From NCBI GenBank assembly GCA_963932145.1, contig OZ010588.1, positions 97,660,011-97,724,010 of the forward strand: a stretch of 64,000 nt of DNA, read 5' to 3'. Within the stretch, counting starts at the first letter, position 1. Each line of letters starts with the position of its first letter. A program made the translations under genes and the position numbers. A model generated the notes under the pieces. It did not search any database. It saw only the letters and a program-made list of their open reading frames with translations, and had not been told where the DNA came from. Below, one piece after another: positions 9,922 to 22,059 of the stretch. The DNA is from Acanthosepion lycidas (Eukaryota > Mollusca > Cephalopoda > Sepiida > Sepiidae).

Positions 9922-10195
9922 CACGGTAGAGTAATTGATAGGAGCTCTGACTGAGGAATCGGTGAACGGGGTTCGAATTCCATTCGGATTGATAGAATTC
10001 ACTTACATGTTAATACCCTTGGAAAAGTTATGAATCCTCTTCTTCTCCCCCCAACTATACGTAAATAGCAGGACATAATGCTTTCTATAACCTTGGATGG
10101 AAACTGGTCTAGGAGAATGAATTCAATGGACTCCGTCAGGTTATCTTGCCCAAGAAACTCCACTTCTGCATTGGCTGCAGTACACATGGTCTCCC
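9922..10195 (+). mobile_element. tRNA-derived SINE, family 1
   Basis: The head has a tRNA-like arrangement: CACGGTAGAGTAATTG, then GGAATCGG, then a B-box-like GGTTCGAATTCC near 9970. The body shares blocks with two minus-strand copies at 25375-25612 and 53885-54121 (ACATGTTAATA, CCTCTTCTT, GTAAATAGCAGGA, GGAAACTGGTCTA). The 3' tail of this copy is diverged. Pol III-type heads of this form are usual for cephalopod SINEs (inference). There is no intact tRNA cloverleaf. Confidence 0.65.
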
Positions 10196-10955
10196 TATTA
10201 ACCTATGGGTCACGGGATAAAAAGAAAACGTAAGTTCTTTGCCAACCGTTACTTTTCTCACACTCCTCCCCCGTGGAAATATCTTCCTTTTTCTAGCTTA
10301 CCAGTCAAAATTGATCTTCAAAACTTTAAATATCAAACGTTATCTACTGTCTTCTTGATTCCTTCTCTTTTGTTGTTCCCACTCATTTTTCCGCAGTTGA
10401 CCGATGATAGTGATTGCAGCTGGTAGTTTAGAGTTGCAACAAAGTCCATTGTTGCGGCTATTCGCCGAGTAGACGCAGATAATCACTTGTTATCAAGAGT
10501 TACGTGAAAACGCCTCACCACGTTTAGTGCAGCTTAAGCAAAATCGTTCCAAAGTACTAAACTGGCATCAAGGAGGACAGGGTTAACATCACGATAAAAA
10601 GGGAAAATAAAAGAATAACTTTTTAGACTAACTTTACTAACGTCCTTACGAAATCTGAGTTTGAATCAAGGATAAAAAAAGAATGATTTTTATAGCGTAG
10701 ATATTTTTAGATTACGGCTCCACGCTACATCCACTTTCTCCACGATGCTTTAGCTGATTAAGAAGTCCGTTTAAAATACAATTATAACTTTTTACTAAAA
10801 GACCAAGTATGTCATTTGAGATATTCCGTGTTTTTCGGTCTCTTATTCTTACACACTCAGTAACCCCTTATGTCTTAGTAGCTTTATTGCCATGCTTGGG
10901 ATTAAATATTAAAAACAAATATAAAATATAACATGAAACAGATATGTCAACATTA
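10196..10955. other. No recognisable feature
   Basis: No domain, repeat or RNA recognised. A 73-codon frame at 10205-10426 is unremarkable. Confidence 0.4.
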
Positions 10956-10959
10956 AGGC

Positions 10960-11110
10960 AGTGAGAGTGGTCTAAATGTTACCGTCGTGAGAAATAGATT
11001 CGGCGAGTCAAGTTCAAATTCCACCTGAAGATGTCAGTTTTCAAATCGTTTTAATGCTCTTGCTAAAAGCACAAATGCATTTATCGCGGGATCAAGACAC
11101 GTCACATGTC
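10960..11110 (+). mobile_element. Possible tRNA-derived SINE head (third type)
   Basis: GGCAGTGAGAGTGGTC resembles an A-box start and GAGTCAAGTTCAAATTCC a B box, about 50 bp apart. The rest (CACCTGAAGATGTCAG...) has no other copy in the window. Tentative: only internal-promoter-like boxes support it. Confidence 0.4.
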
Positions 11111-12579
11111 TAAGACATGTCGAGAGAAAGAGCATAGCGAATGTGATTCGTGCACCATTTTCTTACATAAAGAAGCGTTATGATTTTGTTAGAATTTTAT
11201 CTCATATTTTTGTTCTGTTTTTGGCAATATTGATGTATTTTACAAGGGGTGATAATTATGTCATAAAAACGGATTGGAAACAATGAAGCCTCCATTCTAT
11301 GTTCTTTTTTTATGCCGTAGAATGGAAAAGCGACTTAGGCATTGCTAAATGAACACGCAACAAAGTGAAGATTGAAAAACTAATCAACTTTTAACGAAAA
11401 AAAAGAACAATTCTTCAGTTGAGACGTCTATACAATGAGAGATCAAGTCTTTTATATTTAATGTAATAACCCTTTAGGAAGTTGCCGATCATGGCATTCA
11501 ACAGATTCCTCTTGATTAGTTTCTATAAATTTCATAACTTCTTAGGAACGATAATTGAATGGATTCATGTTTTAACCAGAATATTTTTGCATCGCTTCGT
11601 TACAAGTGAATGAAATATGTGTCTTGCATTTACAATAGAAAACTCAAATGATATTCGCTATCACAAAATAAGAAAAGAAACGTTAACTTTAAAAAAAAAA
11701 GAACATGACTCTGTACACAGAGCACATTACGAACTGAAGCAACATAAAACAATCATCACTGTAAACAATTACTGTCAGCAATTTGATAGCGGAAACGAAG
11801 CATTGTATTAAAATATTCATTCTCCTTCGTAAACAAAAATATGTTATTCACCAGCAAGCCAATTAATAACCACATTCTTTAACTGAACCGAAGAAAGTAT
11901 TTAGATCGTTAGTATAGCAAATCTATCCATATGCGCCATATTTGGCAGCTTTTGCGTGTACAGATGAACAAGTTGCGATCAAAAGCACATTTCATAATCG
12001 AGGGAACAATTAGAGACGAAGAAATTAAAAATAATGTTTGAAATATTTTTCGATGAAAATCTATATTTATTAAAGGTGGGCTGGTAAATGTCCATGTCCA
12101 TTCGGCTGCAGTCGTTGAAATCTAGGCCATTTGAATTTCACTAATATTTAAATAAATTTAATGTAACCTTGTTTTGTAGCTCTTCTAGCAATAGATCATT
12201 ACTTCTCAATCACCCAAGTAAATATTAAAAAAACTATTCAAATATATGTTCGTTATTTCATAGAATCGTTGTAAGATCGATTTTACATTATAAATCTGTT
12301 TGTGTAATTGTACTATCAACACCGCGACCAGAAATAATAAATTATTTTCAAATATATATTTTTATATTACTATAGCTGTTAACTGGGGTAAGGAACCCTT
12401 ATTATCATTCTTTAGCATGTCTGATGCTAAACCCCAGGATAAATAACAGATTGCTTCGGGCTATCGTTTTCAGCTGTGTTGAAGTGGAAAGATTATATTG
12501 TATCAAATGCTAGGTTTGCTGATATTTCACTGTTGTTGTGTTAGACTCATACAATCTTAGGTATGACGATAACCTTCAT
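11111..12579. other. No recognisable feature
   Basis: AT-rich sequence without sustained frames or repeats shared with the rest of the window. Confidence 0.4.
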
Positions 12580-12985
12580 TCGGCAGCAAGGCCTCTGATC
12601 AAGAGATTGGAGGTTTTGAGGAGTATAGACCCACCTATTTATTGCCGTTGTTACCAGGTTCATCTTGACTGGAGGTGCTAGCACTTGTTATGGTTAAAGG
12701 TAATGACAAATAATTAACTCCAAGTAAAAACGAAACACTATGATTGAATAGAAATAATATAAATATACTTTCTTAGAGTGAAAATACCAACAATACATTG
12801 TTATATTAAAATTACCAACAATACGTATTTATAGTAAAATTAACAATAATATCTATATATATTAGAATTACTACAATGCATTTTATCTGTGGTTGAAGGC
12901 ATACATGTGCGTTCAGAATATTTGGATATTCTCAATTAAATAAACCAAAGAGGTTGATATGCTGCTAAACAATTTCAACCCAAAC
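12580..12985 (+). repeat. Dispersed repeat R, copy C
   Basis: Diverged copy of the repeat at 26644-27197 and 28694-29337. Shared landmarks in order: AAGGCCTCTGATCAAGAG, CAGGTTCATC, degenerate short units around AAAATTACCAACAATAC, GTTGAAGGCATACA, AGAGGTTGATATGC and GCTAAAC. The middle is made of degenerate 30-35-bp units. Non-coding; class unknown. Confidence 0.6.
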
Positions 12986-13169
12986 AAGCAAACATGTTTA
13001 TAAATATAGCATTCATCTATTCTTTGAATATTAGTGTCACATCTAGTCTGGTGATTCTATTATGCTATGTTATAGTTTCTTGCTTCAAAGTATCTGCAAT
13101 GTTATTGGTGCTGGTCTGGCATTATGGCTTCAGCTATTTTCCCTTAACCGTAATGTTGATTACATATGC

Positions 13170-13690
13170 CTTTTTATAAATACATTTATGGTAATTGTTC
13201 TTATGAACTTTCTTCTTTGGTATCTAGGCGTTATTAATTTATGGACGGTCTCCTTGTTTAACTCCACCCCCCACACAATAATTAAGGGATTTGCAGTCTG
13301 GGGAGTTAGGTGACAAGATTTAAGGGGTGATGTTGTCGCAGAAATTTTCTAAAAACAATGACTAGGTTCTCCTGCTTTTGTGGTATAGTACAGAGTAATG
13401 TTGACAAAAATAGGTTCTTCCAGCAGCTACCCCCTTGATCCAGGGTAACACTACCTTCTTAAGGCACTTGATATAGGCCACCGTGATGTGTCTGAACCCC
13501 TCACCAACAAAATCGTGTGTTCTTTAGTTATAGTATTGGTGCTTCTGGTGCAAATGACATGCAGTAGAGCGTTCTGTTTCAAAATTCCTGGTGGCGGGAA
13601 TACAGTCATCGTGCTCTTTTTGTCCCGGACGCTGCCCAATTTGAAATAGACACAATAAAAACAAAAAAAAACAAACAAACAAACAAACAA
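13170..13690 (-). pseudogene. mariner-like transposase remnant
   Basis: On the minus strand, frame-hopping translation gives pieces in mariner order: GEGFRHITVAYIKCLKK, then LPWIKGVAAGRTYFCQ, then HKSRRT, then FCDN-TP, then L-PQTANPLI-VWG, matching the catalytic-core and PPNSPD region of mariner transposases. At least three frame changes and several stops break it. The N-terminal DNA-binding part is not seen; terminal repeats were not found. Confidence 0.7.
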
Positions 13691-14478
13691 AAAAAAACGC
13701 GCATGCGCGAATTTAAACCTTAAGATTTTGGAAACGTCATGACGATTTTATTGATTAAATTTACCCTTCAGTTTTGCAAGATATTTAATCTTTTTAATAT
13801 CGATTATTTTTTCTTTTATGTTTCTTGCATGCGTGGGAGGGATTTTTTTTTTTTTTTAATGGACATACTGTGTGTATAAACTGTTTTGAGTTTTTGGCTA
13901 GATAGCTACCGGCAAATCTGTTAACCATTATCTGAGATGTGTTTGCATTTTTTAATATGTAATGCATGTTTTTTTAATATGTAGTGTAATGCTATTTGTT
14001 TTAAACAAATTAAATGTTTTTTTTCGAAGCAGTCAGCTCACTGTGGCCGTATTCACAATTAATATTTTTAAGAAATGGTTTCTTTTTTTATTATTATTAA
14101 GCCTTCCATTGTTTTAAACGTTTTCTGTATTTAGATGTGTTTATTATTGCGCTAGTGTTTTATAAGTGAATGTTAGATATTTGTAGGCCTCCGTGTGTAT
14201 TTAATTGTATCCTAATGAAGTTATGATCCAAGAGATGCAAAGTAAGTCTTCTTGATAAGCATGTAGTTATATGTCCCATGTAATTATTATTCATGAATTC
14301 GTTTATCATCAATAACACAGTTCCAAAAGAGGCATACAAAATCATAAATATTGTTGGTCCTATGTAGTTTGCTGCTGTGCTGTTGTTGTTATCCACGAGG
14401 TTAACAGTTTTAAATTGTTTATCATCTATAATCAATTTAATCCTCTCGCTTTTGACGGCTGGAGAATTTTATTTCTTG
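13691..14478. other. T-rich intergenic sequence
   Basis: Homopolymer A and T runs near 13660-13690 and 13845-13857. A 91-codon minus-strand frame at 14160-14435 shows no domain I recognise. Confidence 0.4.
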
Positions 14479-14635
14479 ATTCGAGTCACCGGGTAAAAAA
14501 GCTCGTGAGAATAGTTACCATGTAAAGATTTGTAGAAAAGACACAGAGAAGCCACGTCATGTCGGTGAGAAAGTGACTGAACTCAAGATGTCTAGTTAAT
14601 ATCGATTACATTACAGATTTGGATTTTGTCAAAAA
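14479..14635 (+). repeat. 157-bp near-identical repeat, copy 1
   Basis: Matches 17298-17454 with a single mismatch (AGAATAG versus AGAACAG near 14512). The repeat starts ATTCGAGTCACCGGG and ends GATTTTGTCAAAAA. One plus-strand frame in it is open for about 40 codons (FESPGKKARENSYHVKICRK...), ending in a stop in both copies. It runs straight into a (CA)n/(CT)n tract. It is much better conserved than anything around it. Confidence 0.93.
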
Positions 14636-14910
14636 CATACACACACACAGAAACACACATTCTCTCTCTCTCTCTCTCTCTCACATACACACATATTCTC
14701 ACACACAGATGCATTCTCTCTCACACACACATAAACACACATTCTCAAACATGCATTCACAACCACATTCTCACACACATTATCTCTCTCACGCACACAC
14801 ATATACCTTCATACACAGATACACACACATTCTCACAGATACAAATTTTCTTTCACATGCACACATTCCCTCGCAAACACACACATTCACACACGCATTC
14901 ACACAACTTT
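14636..14910. repeat. Degenerate (CA)n/(CT)n tract
   Basis: Imperfect ACACACA and CTCTCT units with regular TTCTCA interruptions. The two long overlapping frames over it are low-complexity artefacts. Confidence 0.93.
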
Positions 14911-15101
14911 AGATTACGAATTTCATTTTTATGTTTTTAAGATAATGTCGTATGAACATGTTTTGTTTTGGCTTCCGTAGTGGGATCAATTTACAGTGAA
15001 TTTACATTGCAAATTTGAAGCCACCTTTATTACGTGTTATAAAATTTAATAAAATGAAATAGCATATACGAGATCCGGAGTCTGGGTATAGAGAAAATCT
15101 C

Positions 15102-15103
<2 letters not shown>

Positions 15104-15150
<47 letters not shown>
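15104..15150. repeat. (TA)n microsatellite
   Basis: About 23 TA units. Confidence 0.95.
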
Positions 15151-15152
<2 letters not shown>

Positions 15153-16639
15153 CCTCCAGTGATTAAACATATTTTTGCCGGAAGAAGAAAATTGATTTGT
15201 TTCTTTGGCGTATGCCGAAGAAGAATGTCTCCCCAAAGAAAGTTACAAATGTAACACACTCGATTGAACGCATAAAGAGTGAATTTGCTAAACTTGAGGG
15301 CAAAGTGGAGTTATTGCATCAGTTTCAGGTGAATCTTACAAAGCCGAAAAACATTTGCCTAGCAAAAGATGGAAATCATATTAAAGAGTAAATTTTGAAA
15401 ATTTAACTTCTTGAAAATAGACATTTTCGTCTGTGTCCAGGTTTGGCGACACAGTGTAGAGTAATTGTTGTAGCATAGCTACAGTCGATAATGGGTATGT
15501 GCCCAATCACATGAGTACAGTAGTAAATACTGTATGTTGGTCTGTATTTGGAGATCCGACTCCAGTTGTGCTTGTTAAACTCTCGTCCTGTGGACAGAGA
15601 GGATCTCCAGACGAAGCTATGTCGAAGTGCAGAGTCTCGTCTCGGGAAAGAGCTATACGACCCCGTTTTATACGGGGTCTACGGGAAATATTTGGTCGAG
15701 TCTACGGGCTCAGATACCTCACATTATATCCGGCCACGTGTCACATCTGACCGCTTGGGGTGGTTGGAGTTGGATATTTAATATGGAATTCACTTGACTC
15801 ACGCCTACCAGTTGACTATTTCTTCTACGCGGTGCAGGAGAATCTTATATCTGTTGTTCTTTTCCTAAGTATTATTGTTCATTACCAAACCCTCGTTTGC
15901 ATATTCTATTCAGTAACATTTCTTAGGTTACAACAGTAATATGAACAAAAGATTTTGAAACAAAGGATTAATTCTGGTCTCTGCGTCTATTGTACAACAA
16001 TGCCAATATGTCAAATATATTTTGGCATTTCAAACCCCGAACGATGTGGGTTAGTCAGTTTATTTCAAAATGACGTTTATTTATATGGCTGTCTTTTTAT
16101 AGGTGATCAATTCTATCCGAAGAAAATCAACTGATACTTTGCAAACATATATGTTATTCTTTTGTCTCCTTAGACCAATTACAATTGACTATTGGGTCCG
16201 ACACTCACTGGCTGCTTACTATATTCGGCATTGTGCCACATCTATGCTACACATAGAAAATCAGTGCCACTCGACGTGGTGTAATGGTTGCCAGATTTGT
16301 CTTACTGGAACAATTACGACTGAGTAGTGAGTTCTATTTTGATTGGGTGCACCAACCTTTTGACCTTTTTCAACAGTTAAGCTATACTTAGAATAATGAC
16401 CTTAAATGTCTTTCTCGGTGTTCTAGCGAAAAGAAAGTGCTCATGTATAAGATGCCAAGTAACATTTAGAAATTTTCAAAAACTGAAAATCGTCACCTGT
16501 TTGCTACGAACGTATCAGGCTCAAGCTTATAGCGATTTTCCTTTCTAAAGAGAATACAGAAAAAGGTTTTAAAATCTTCCATTATTCCACCAATGCAAAA
16601 AAAGGGCTACTGACAATAGTGAAATATTCTTTGGATAGC
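15151..16639. other. Unclassified stretch with a GC-richer block
   Basis: Contains a short lysine-rich open frame (15197-15391 plus), a GC-richer block at 15540-15770 with two overlapping frames of 77-83 codons, and a perfect 8-bp stem, GACCCCGT/ACGGGGTC with a 5-base loop, at 15659-15679. The block could be an old LTR or element edge, but no family is recognised. The remainder to 16639 is AT-rich. Confidence 0.4.
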
Positions 16640-17250
16640 CAAATTCATATGTGATGTGTTTGTTTATAATCAAAGAAAAAGTAAAGATATTCAAATCTGT
16701 ATAAAAGAACATCCTGTTAGATTAAACATAAATATAAATAACTATAAAATTGATGATAAGTATGAAAGATGCCCTCTTAAAGCTAAGCAAATTATTAAGA
16801 AAGAGGAAAGTTTTGTTAAACCCAAAAGACAGAGAGTCAAACTGTTATGCAATATCAGTCCTCATCTATGGAAGTGCATTTTAACCAATCTCATCGCATA
16901 TGAAGGCGCGACCTCAGGTAACAGAACTGCCATGCAACAGAAGGATGGTGAGAATAGCATCGACGTGGAAATTTTAAAGAAGTTTGAATGTAAAAGGGCA
17001 GTTACATTTAGATTTTTCTAGGACATATAATGAAGAAAGAGGGCTTGAAGAATTTGACAATTGCAAGACACATTGAAGACAAGAGTGGCAGCAACTACAA
17101 ACGTGCTTAATGAACTTGTGTAAATAGTTGGCAGAAAAGGGATTTGGAGAAAACTAAAAAAAAAGTAGTATTACGTAGAGCTAAAAAGGATAGGTAGTCC
17201 GGGAGAACCATGATAGCATACGTCCTGGGGGGATATGACGCTTAAAATTC
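16640..17250 (+). pseudogene. RTE-type LINE 3' end
   Basis: The frame at 16656-17021 then neighbouring frames give a degraded C-terminal part of an endonuclease/reverse-transcriptase polyprotein: KPKRQRVKLLCNIS near 16820, FLGHIMKKEGLKNLT-ARHIE at about 17010-17085, NSWQKRDLE, then RTMIAYVLGGYDT and a stop near 17245. This tail order (FLGHIMRKEGLENL ... LWRAMIAYVLKG) is characteristic of these LINEs. At least three frame changes break it. The 3' end lies about 50 bp before the second 157-bp repeat. Confidence 0.75.
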
Positions 17251-17297
17251 AGCTGAAAAGGGTGAGGGTCTGGATGCCAATCTAAGTGCATGCTTAA

Positions 17298-17454
17298 ATT
17301 CGAGTCACCGGGTAAAAAAGCTCGTGAGAACAGTTACCATGTAAAGATTTGTAGAAAAGACACAGAGAAGCCACGTCATGTCGGTGAGAAAGTGACTGAA
17401 CTCAAGATGTCTAGTTAATATCGATTACATTACAGATTTGGATTTTGTCAAAAA
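17298..17454 (+). repeat. 157-bp near-identical repeat, copy 2
   Basis: Direct-orientation partner of 14479-14635, offset 2819 bp, one mismatch in 157. It follows the LINE end. After the repeat the frame DFVKNFKMYNKYTRLDMATV continues open to a stop near 17548; copy 1 instead enters the (CA)n tract, so the shared block ends sharply. Confidence 0.93.
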
Positions 17455-17999
17455 TTTCAAGATGTATAACAAATACACCAGACTAGATATGGCAACAGTA
17501 TTGAATGCACTGACAAATGGTAGATTTGTTAATGTGCAAGATGGATTCTGAAGAGAAAAAATTTCTGGCACGACACAACTTTCCTTGCAGTTGATGCAGT
17601 TATCGATTCGCTCCATTTGAAGTCAGTGAAGAAGATATGACCAAGAAAGCGGAGTGTGTTGCATTCCTGGAGTCTAGCGTTCAAGATGCTGATGGCAAGC
17701 AGAAAAGGTTCTCAATGGTGGTTAATTGAAAGCAGATTTGTCTTGAAGGCGTTAAAATATACAAGCCAATTCCTGCCTCATTTTAAACACTGATTTCAAT
17801 GCCCTTTTCAAGAGGAGCTAAAAGGTTTATTTTGTCAGATCTGACGGATTTGCTATTGAGACAGGAATAAATGCTAGTGCCATCTGTATAAATATCTAAA
17901 TAACATCGAGTAAATTTATGAGTGCTTACTTACCGTTATCGTATTAATAATCTATACATAAATATTTATATGCATATAGAAAAATAAATTTTCCGAAGT
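17455..17999. other. No recognised feature
   Basis: Plus-strand frames are open for short stretches after the 157-bp repeat, but no domain is recognised. Confidence 0.4.
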
Positions 18000-18470
18000 T
18001 TCTTATATTACAGTCTTGTTTGTTCAAGCCTTTCATGTGAGGCACACAGACACCTTAGTCTATTAAGTGATAGCCTTGTTTCAAATTGGTCTTCAAATTG
18101 GGTTTACAACTACCGTCTTTGTCGTTCTGTTTCTAATGTTTTTCATCCGAGAGATATTTCCATTTCAATGTTTTATTAAATGCATTAAAGGATTAACATG
18201 AAAAGATATTGAGCAAATGCGATTTATATAATACCATGAATAATGAATAAATCACAGATACCATTGTGCTTCTAAAAATATAAAGGGAACGGATGAATTA
18301 AACGGATCTTTGGCCCCTAGTTTAGTTGTGAATTCTGTATCCCCGTTTTATTGAATCTTATAAATAGTTCCATTGCATCTCACTATTAAAACTTTCTAAC
18401 AATTGCTGTCATGTTGATGGTTCAGGTAAACTAATCTTTAATAGGCTTTCATTCTCTCTAAACAGACATT
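18000..18470 (+). repeat. Dispersed repeat S, copy 1
   Basis: Direct-orientation, diverged counterpart of 22060-22560. Shared landmarks in order: CTTGTTTCAAA, TTTCCATTTC, a run ending in ATATAAT, ATAAA-GGAAC, TTGTGAATTCT, TTTTATTGAATCT, TTGCTGTCAT. Non-coding; class unknown. Confidence 0.55.
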
Positions 18471-19235
18471 TTTTAATATAAATATCCTATGTGTTGTGTT
18501 TTATGAACCAATGAAGCCTTAATATATGACTGGAAACCCTGGTCAGCCATAATCGATTACTTTTTTTTCAAAATATATGTTGATTTGATAAAACACACAC
18601 ACAAAAACATTTATAGACGATAAATTGTCTAGGGAAGACCTCCGATACAATTCTTAATCTAGTGTTCTTTTTTTCAAATGCATGAAAGGAATCCAGCATG
18701 TCGATATGTAGATATATAAATTCTTGTATTCATGACATTAATTTCGCGTCATTGGCTGATTAGAAAATTTGCAAAAAAGAGCATTTTTTGAGGTTTTCTA
18801 AACTAGCGTGTATGCGTATTGAATGTGTAAATGTGTGTTACGGTGTTGTGATTCAGGAAAATCTAGTTACTAGGAAAAGGAAATCGATGATATGTTGAGA
18901 TAATGATATATGTGATATGAATGTACGACGTTTATCATGAAATGTTGAAATGTAAATGATTAGTCAACATCAATAGGAAGCACTATATCAGTGCGAAATT
19001 GACGGTCAATTATATAATGTTATTCCATAGTTATTTGCTCATACATTTTGTCAGCAATCTTAATGATAATTAGATACACAAGATATCTCCAGAAACCATC
19101 GAATTATCTAACATTAGCTATAAAATGATCTACCTAGAGCAATGGCGCCTTAGTTCGTTTAAAAGTTTTCACAAATAACGCCACCTAAGGTTTTCAGGAC
19201 GAGTGTAATTTCTTATATTTATAAGATTACAACTA

Positions 19236-19238
<3 letters not shown>
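18471..19238. other. No recognisable feature
   Basis: AT-rich, nothing recognised. Confidence 0.4.

Positions 19239-19299
<61 letters not shown>
19239..19299. repeat. (TA)n microsatellite
   Basis: About 30 TA units preceding the foldback repeat. Confidence 0.96.
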
Positions 19300-19302
<3 letters not shown>

Positions 19303-19705
19303 AATATAAATATAGGTAACTATACTCGTCTCGAAAAACCTTCGAATTTCTGATTTGCCAGTAATCAAATCAATCTCGAAGGAAAAAAAAAAATTTAAAA
19401 AAAAAGAAAGAGCCAGAAACATGAAAGTCTGTCGAAAAAATCGTACAGATACAGATTCAAAGCCCAAAGATAAAAAAAACCAACACGATAAAACTACTAA
19501 CTAAAAAGAGCTCAATACAACCGTAGAGCAGACCTAGTCAAACCTAGTGAGCCAGACAAACCTACCCAGATTTCACCTAAGCGGATCGTCAGGGAAAGCT
19601 GGCTTTCAAGGTTTAACCTAAGCGGATCGCGAGGGAGACAGCTTTCCCTGACCAACTGCTTAGGTGAAACCTGCATAGGTTTGTCTGGCTCACTAGTTTA
19701 ACATG
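19300..19705. repeat. Foldback dispersed repeat, copy 2
   Basis: Counterpart of 319-660 and better preserved. Near 19531-19705 a block starting AAACCTAGTGAGCCAGAC returns inverted as GTCTGGCTCACTAGTTT, with arms of about 65 bp including TTTCACCTAAGC and CAGGGAAAGCTG. The loop contains a second internal copy of CCTAAGCGGATCG. Preceded by (TA)n and followed by (CTAT)n/(TA)n. Confidence 0.7.
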
Positions 19706-19721
19706 TTTAAATGAATTCACG

Positions 19722-19722
<1 letters not shown>

Positions 19723-19808
<86 letters not shown>
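19723..19808. repeat. (CTAT)n then (TA)n
   Basis: About ten CTAT units followed by about 22 TA units. Confidence 0.95.
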
Positions 19809-19811
<3 letters not shown>

Positions 19812-21140
19812 GGTCTAACCGGAAATTACAGGAATTATTGGTATGGTAACGAAACTAAATTATGCAGACTGAAGCACCTTCGCATGTATTGCTGTTAATT
19901 GTGTCGTGCATATACATTTAATTAAAATATTTCGATCATTTTCCTTGTTTATAGCAGACCTTAAAAAGAAAGTGTGTATCGTGTGATCGTCTCACCAAAC
20001 AGATTCCATCACTGGCCAGGAATTGTACCGCAGTTTTAGCCGAAAACAATATTCCTCAGAAAACAATATATTAAACAGATCCTTAGCGACGTTTTCTTTT
20101 TCAAATAGGGACAAGATAGCGAGATATTGATGCAATGGAAGAGAATGTGACGAGACAGATTCTCGCTATCCCCAAAATTGTGCTGGATAAAATGCGTAGC
20201 AGAAGCGGACTACTTCGAAGGCAATTAAATACCGGAATGATATTTGTTGTAGCTTTCTTTTTAGAGCACTACTCTGCAATACTTTTTGACACACCTCATA
20301 TATATGGGATAAGATAAAGAATGAACAGTAAACATTTATCAATCTAACATATTTCACTTTTATTAAAGCTTCCTCGGTGAATGGGATATGGAGGAAAAGA
20401 ATGATATTCTACAGTTTTTTTCGATGTTTCATTGGTTAATCTGGTTTAATGTGAATTCGACTTGTTAAACAAACGTTAGTATAATTTATGGCGTTTCCGA
20501 TTCAAGAAGAGACGACGTGTTCTTTCGAAGCTCTAAGAATGTAACGGATTTCAGGCCCATCTGAAAAACCGTAAGAATTGATTTTTATATCTAAGTATAT
20601 AATAATTCTCGTACGTCTATTTGTGATTCAGATGTTAATGTATATTCGTGTGTTTATGTATTTTTGTCCAAATAACATGTTTTTTGGTTTATCGCATATT
20701 GATTTAGTAACGTTTGCTAACAAGCCTGTATTTTGTCTTCTTTCATTTGAGGTTTAGTCCTTTTTTTTTCTCACTTTCTCTGCATTTTGAGAGAAGATAC
20801 TGTAGTTTCCTTTCTGTGTCTGTTATCAACACTGCATTATATGTTGTTAAGATTATGTTCGCTAATAATGAATTGTAGCGGGACTTATAATTCCCTCATT
20901 ATGGGTTAAAAAATTCTGGTGATAAGACTCTTGTTTTAAAACATTTTGTATGTCTATATATTTACTGCATTCATTTACTATCTGTATGAAGGCGGTTTAT
21001 GGCCAGTATGTTCGCGACTATTCAAACATCCTTCCCAAAACTGTGAAGCTTATCAAGCATTTGCAACACTTTCTTGTGACGAACTTTAGCAAATACTTTT
21101 GCTTTTTCAATAAAAGACGCGTACACATCCTTCAGCGTTT
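19809..21140. other. No recognisable feature
   Basis: AT-rich; overlapping 60-70-codon frames on both strands (20135-20357, 20950-21156) without recognisable domains. Confidence 0.4.
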
Positions 21141-21199
21141 CTATTGTTCTTTTTGAGTATATATACACATATATACATACACACACACACACACGCACG

Positions 21200-21270
<71 letters not shown>
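21141..21270. repeat. (CA)n and (TA)n compound microsatellite
   Basis: TATACACA-type units, CA/CG units to about 21200, then about 34 TA units. Frames of 80-130 codons through it are artefacts. Confidence 0.95.
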
Positions 21271-21271
<1 letters not shown>

Positions 21272-22059
21272 GTATTTATATGTTCCAATATTTTTAATAA
21301 ATCTACATTGTCTTGTTCTCTTTCCTGGTGAAATCTGCTACGTGCTTGTTCATCAGAATTCGGATGATAAATGTTCTTTTCCGACACACTAGGCTTATTT
21401 TCCAATGGAGTTCACATTCGTTTGCACCTGGCTTGGCTCACATCAAAAAAATGAATAGTGAGATTCCTCCCTCGCTATTAATTCGAGAATGTCAAGGTAA
21501 GAAAGTACTTAATTATAAAATAAGATATGACTATAAAAATATGACTAATATATGTCGCAATATGATATAACTGAGCATCTAGATATATAGCATTGAGAAA
21601 AGTTGAAAAACAATTTATTATAGTTTTACGGATTTCCGGATATTTCTAGAAATATTATTTTCTTTTTTTTTTTTTTTTACCAAATCTTGAATAAGTTTCA
21701 GATTGTTTTACTTATAATAAGGAATATAAGAGTATAGAATCACAGAAAAAGGAGATTGTAAAAGTTTTAAAAACCGTATAAATTACTTTTTTTTTCTCAA
21801 TTGGACTATATTTTTTTGTAATGCACTATATAATAATTAGCGTTGTGCATTCAGTAATTTTAATCTTTTGTGTCACGCTCTATATTGGCAAGTGAGGCAA
21901 AACAACTTAATGTCGATTTTTTGAGTGATCACTTTCTTTAGTCCTTTCGTAATCTGTAGAAATAAAATATTTTCCTTTATTTAGATAAAATTATTTCCCA
22001 AGCAAAATGAACCGTTTAATTAATCCGTCGTCTTCTTAATAAGATTCTTAGGATGCAAT
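21271..22059. other. No recognisable feature
   Basis: AT-rich with poly-T runs near 21665 and 21790. Confidence 0.4.

Noticed and set aside
9922-10000. Functional tRNA gene
   Set aside because: Only A- and B-box-like strings are present; no cloverleaf with paired acceptor stem can be drawn. The SINE reading explains the related copies. The same applies to 10960-11110 and 42826-42900.
14619-14940. Two long overlapping His/Ser/Thr-rich frames
   Set aside because: They translate a degenerate (CA)n/(CT)n tract.
21022-21405. 127-codon minus-strand frame
   Set aside because: Much of it is translated (TA)n and (CA)n; the rest has no domain. The same holds for the frames at 598-783, 913-1149, 2778-3008, 19219-19467, 49678-50015 and 57147-57573.
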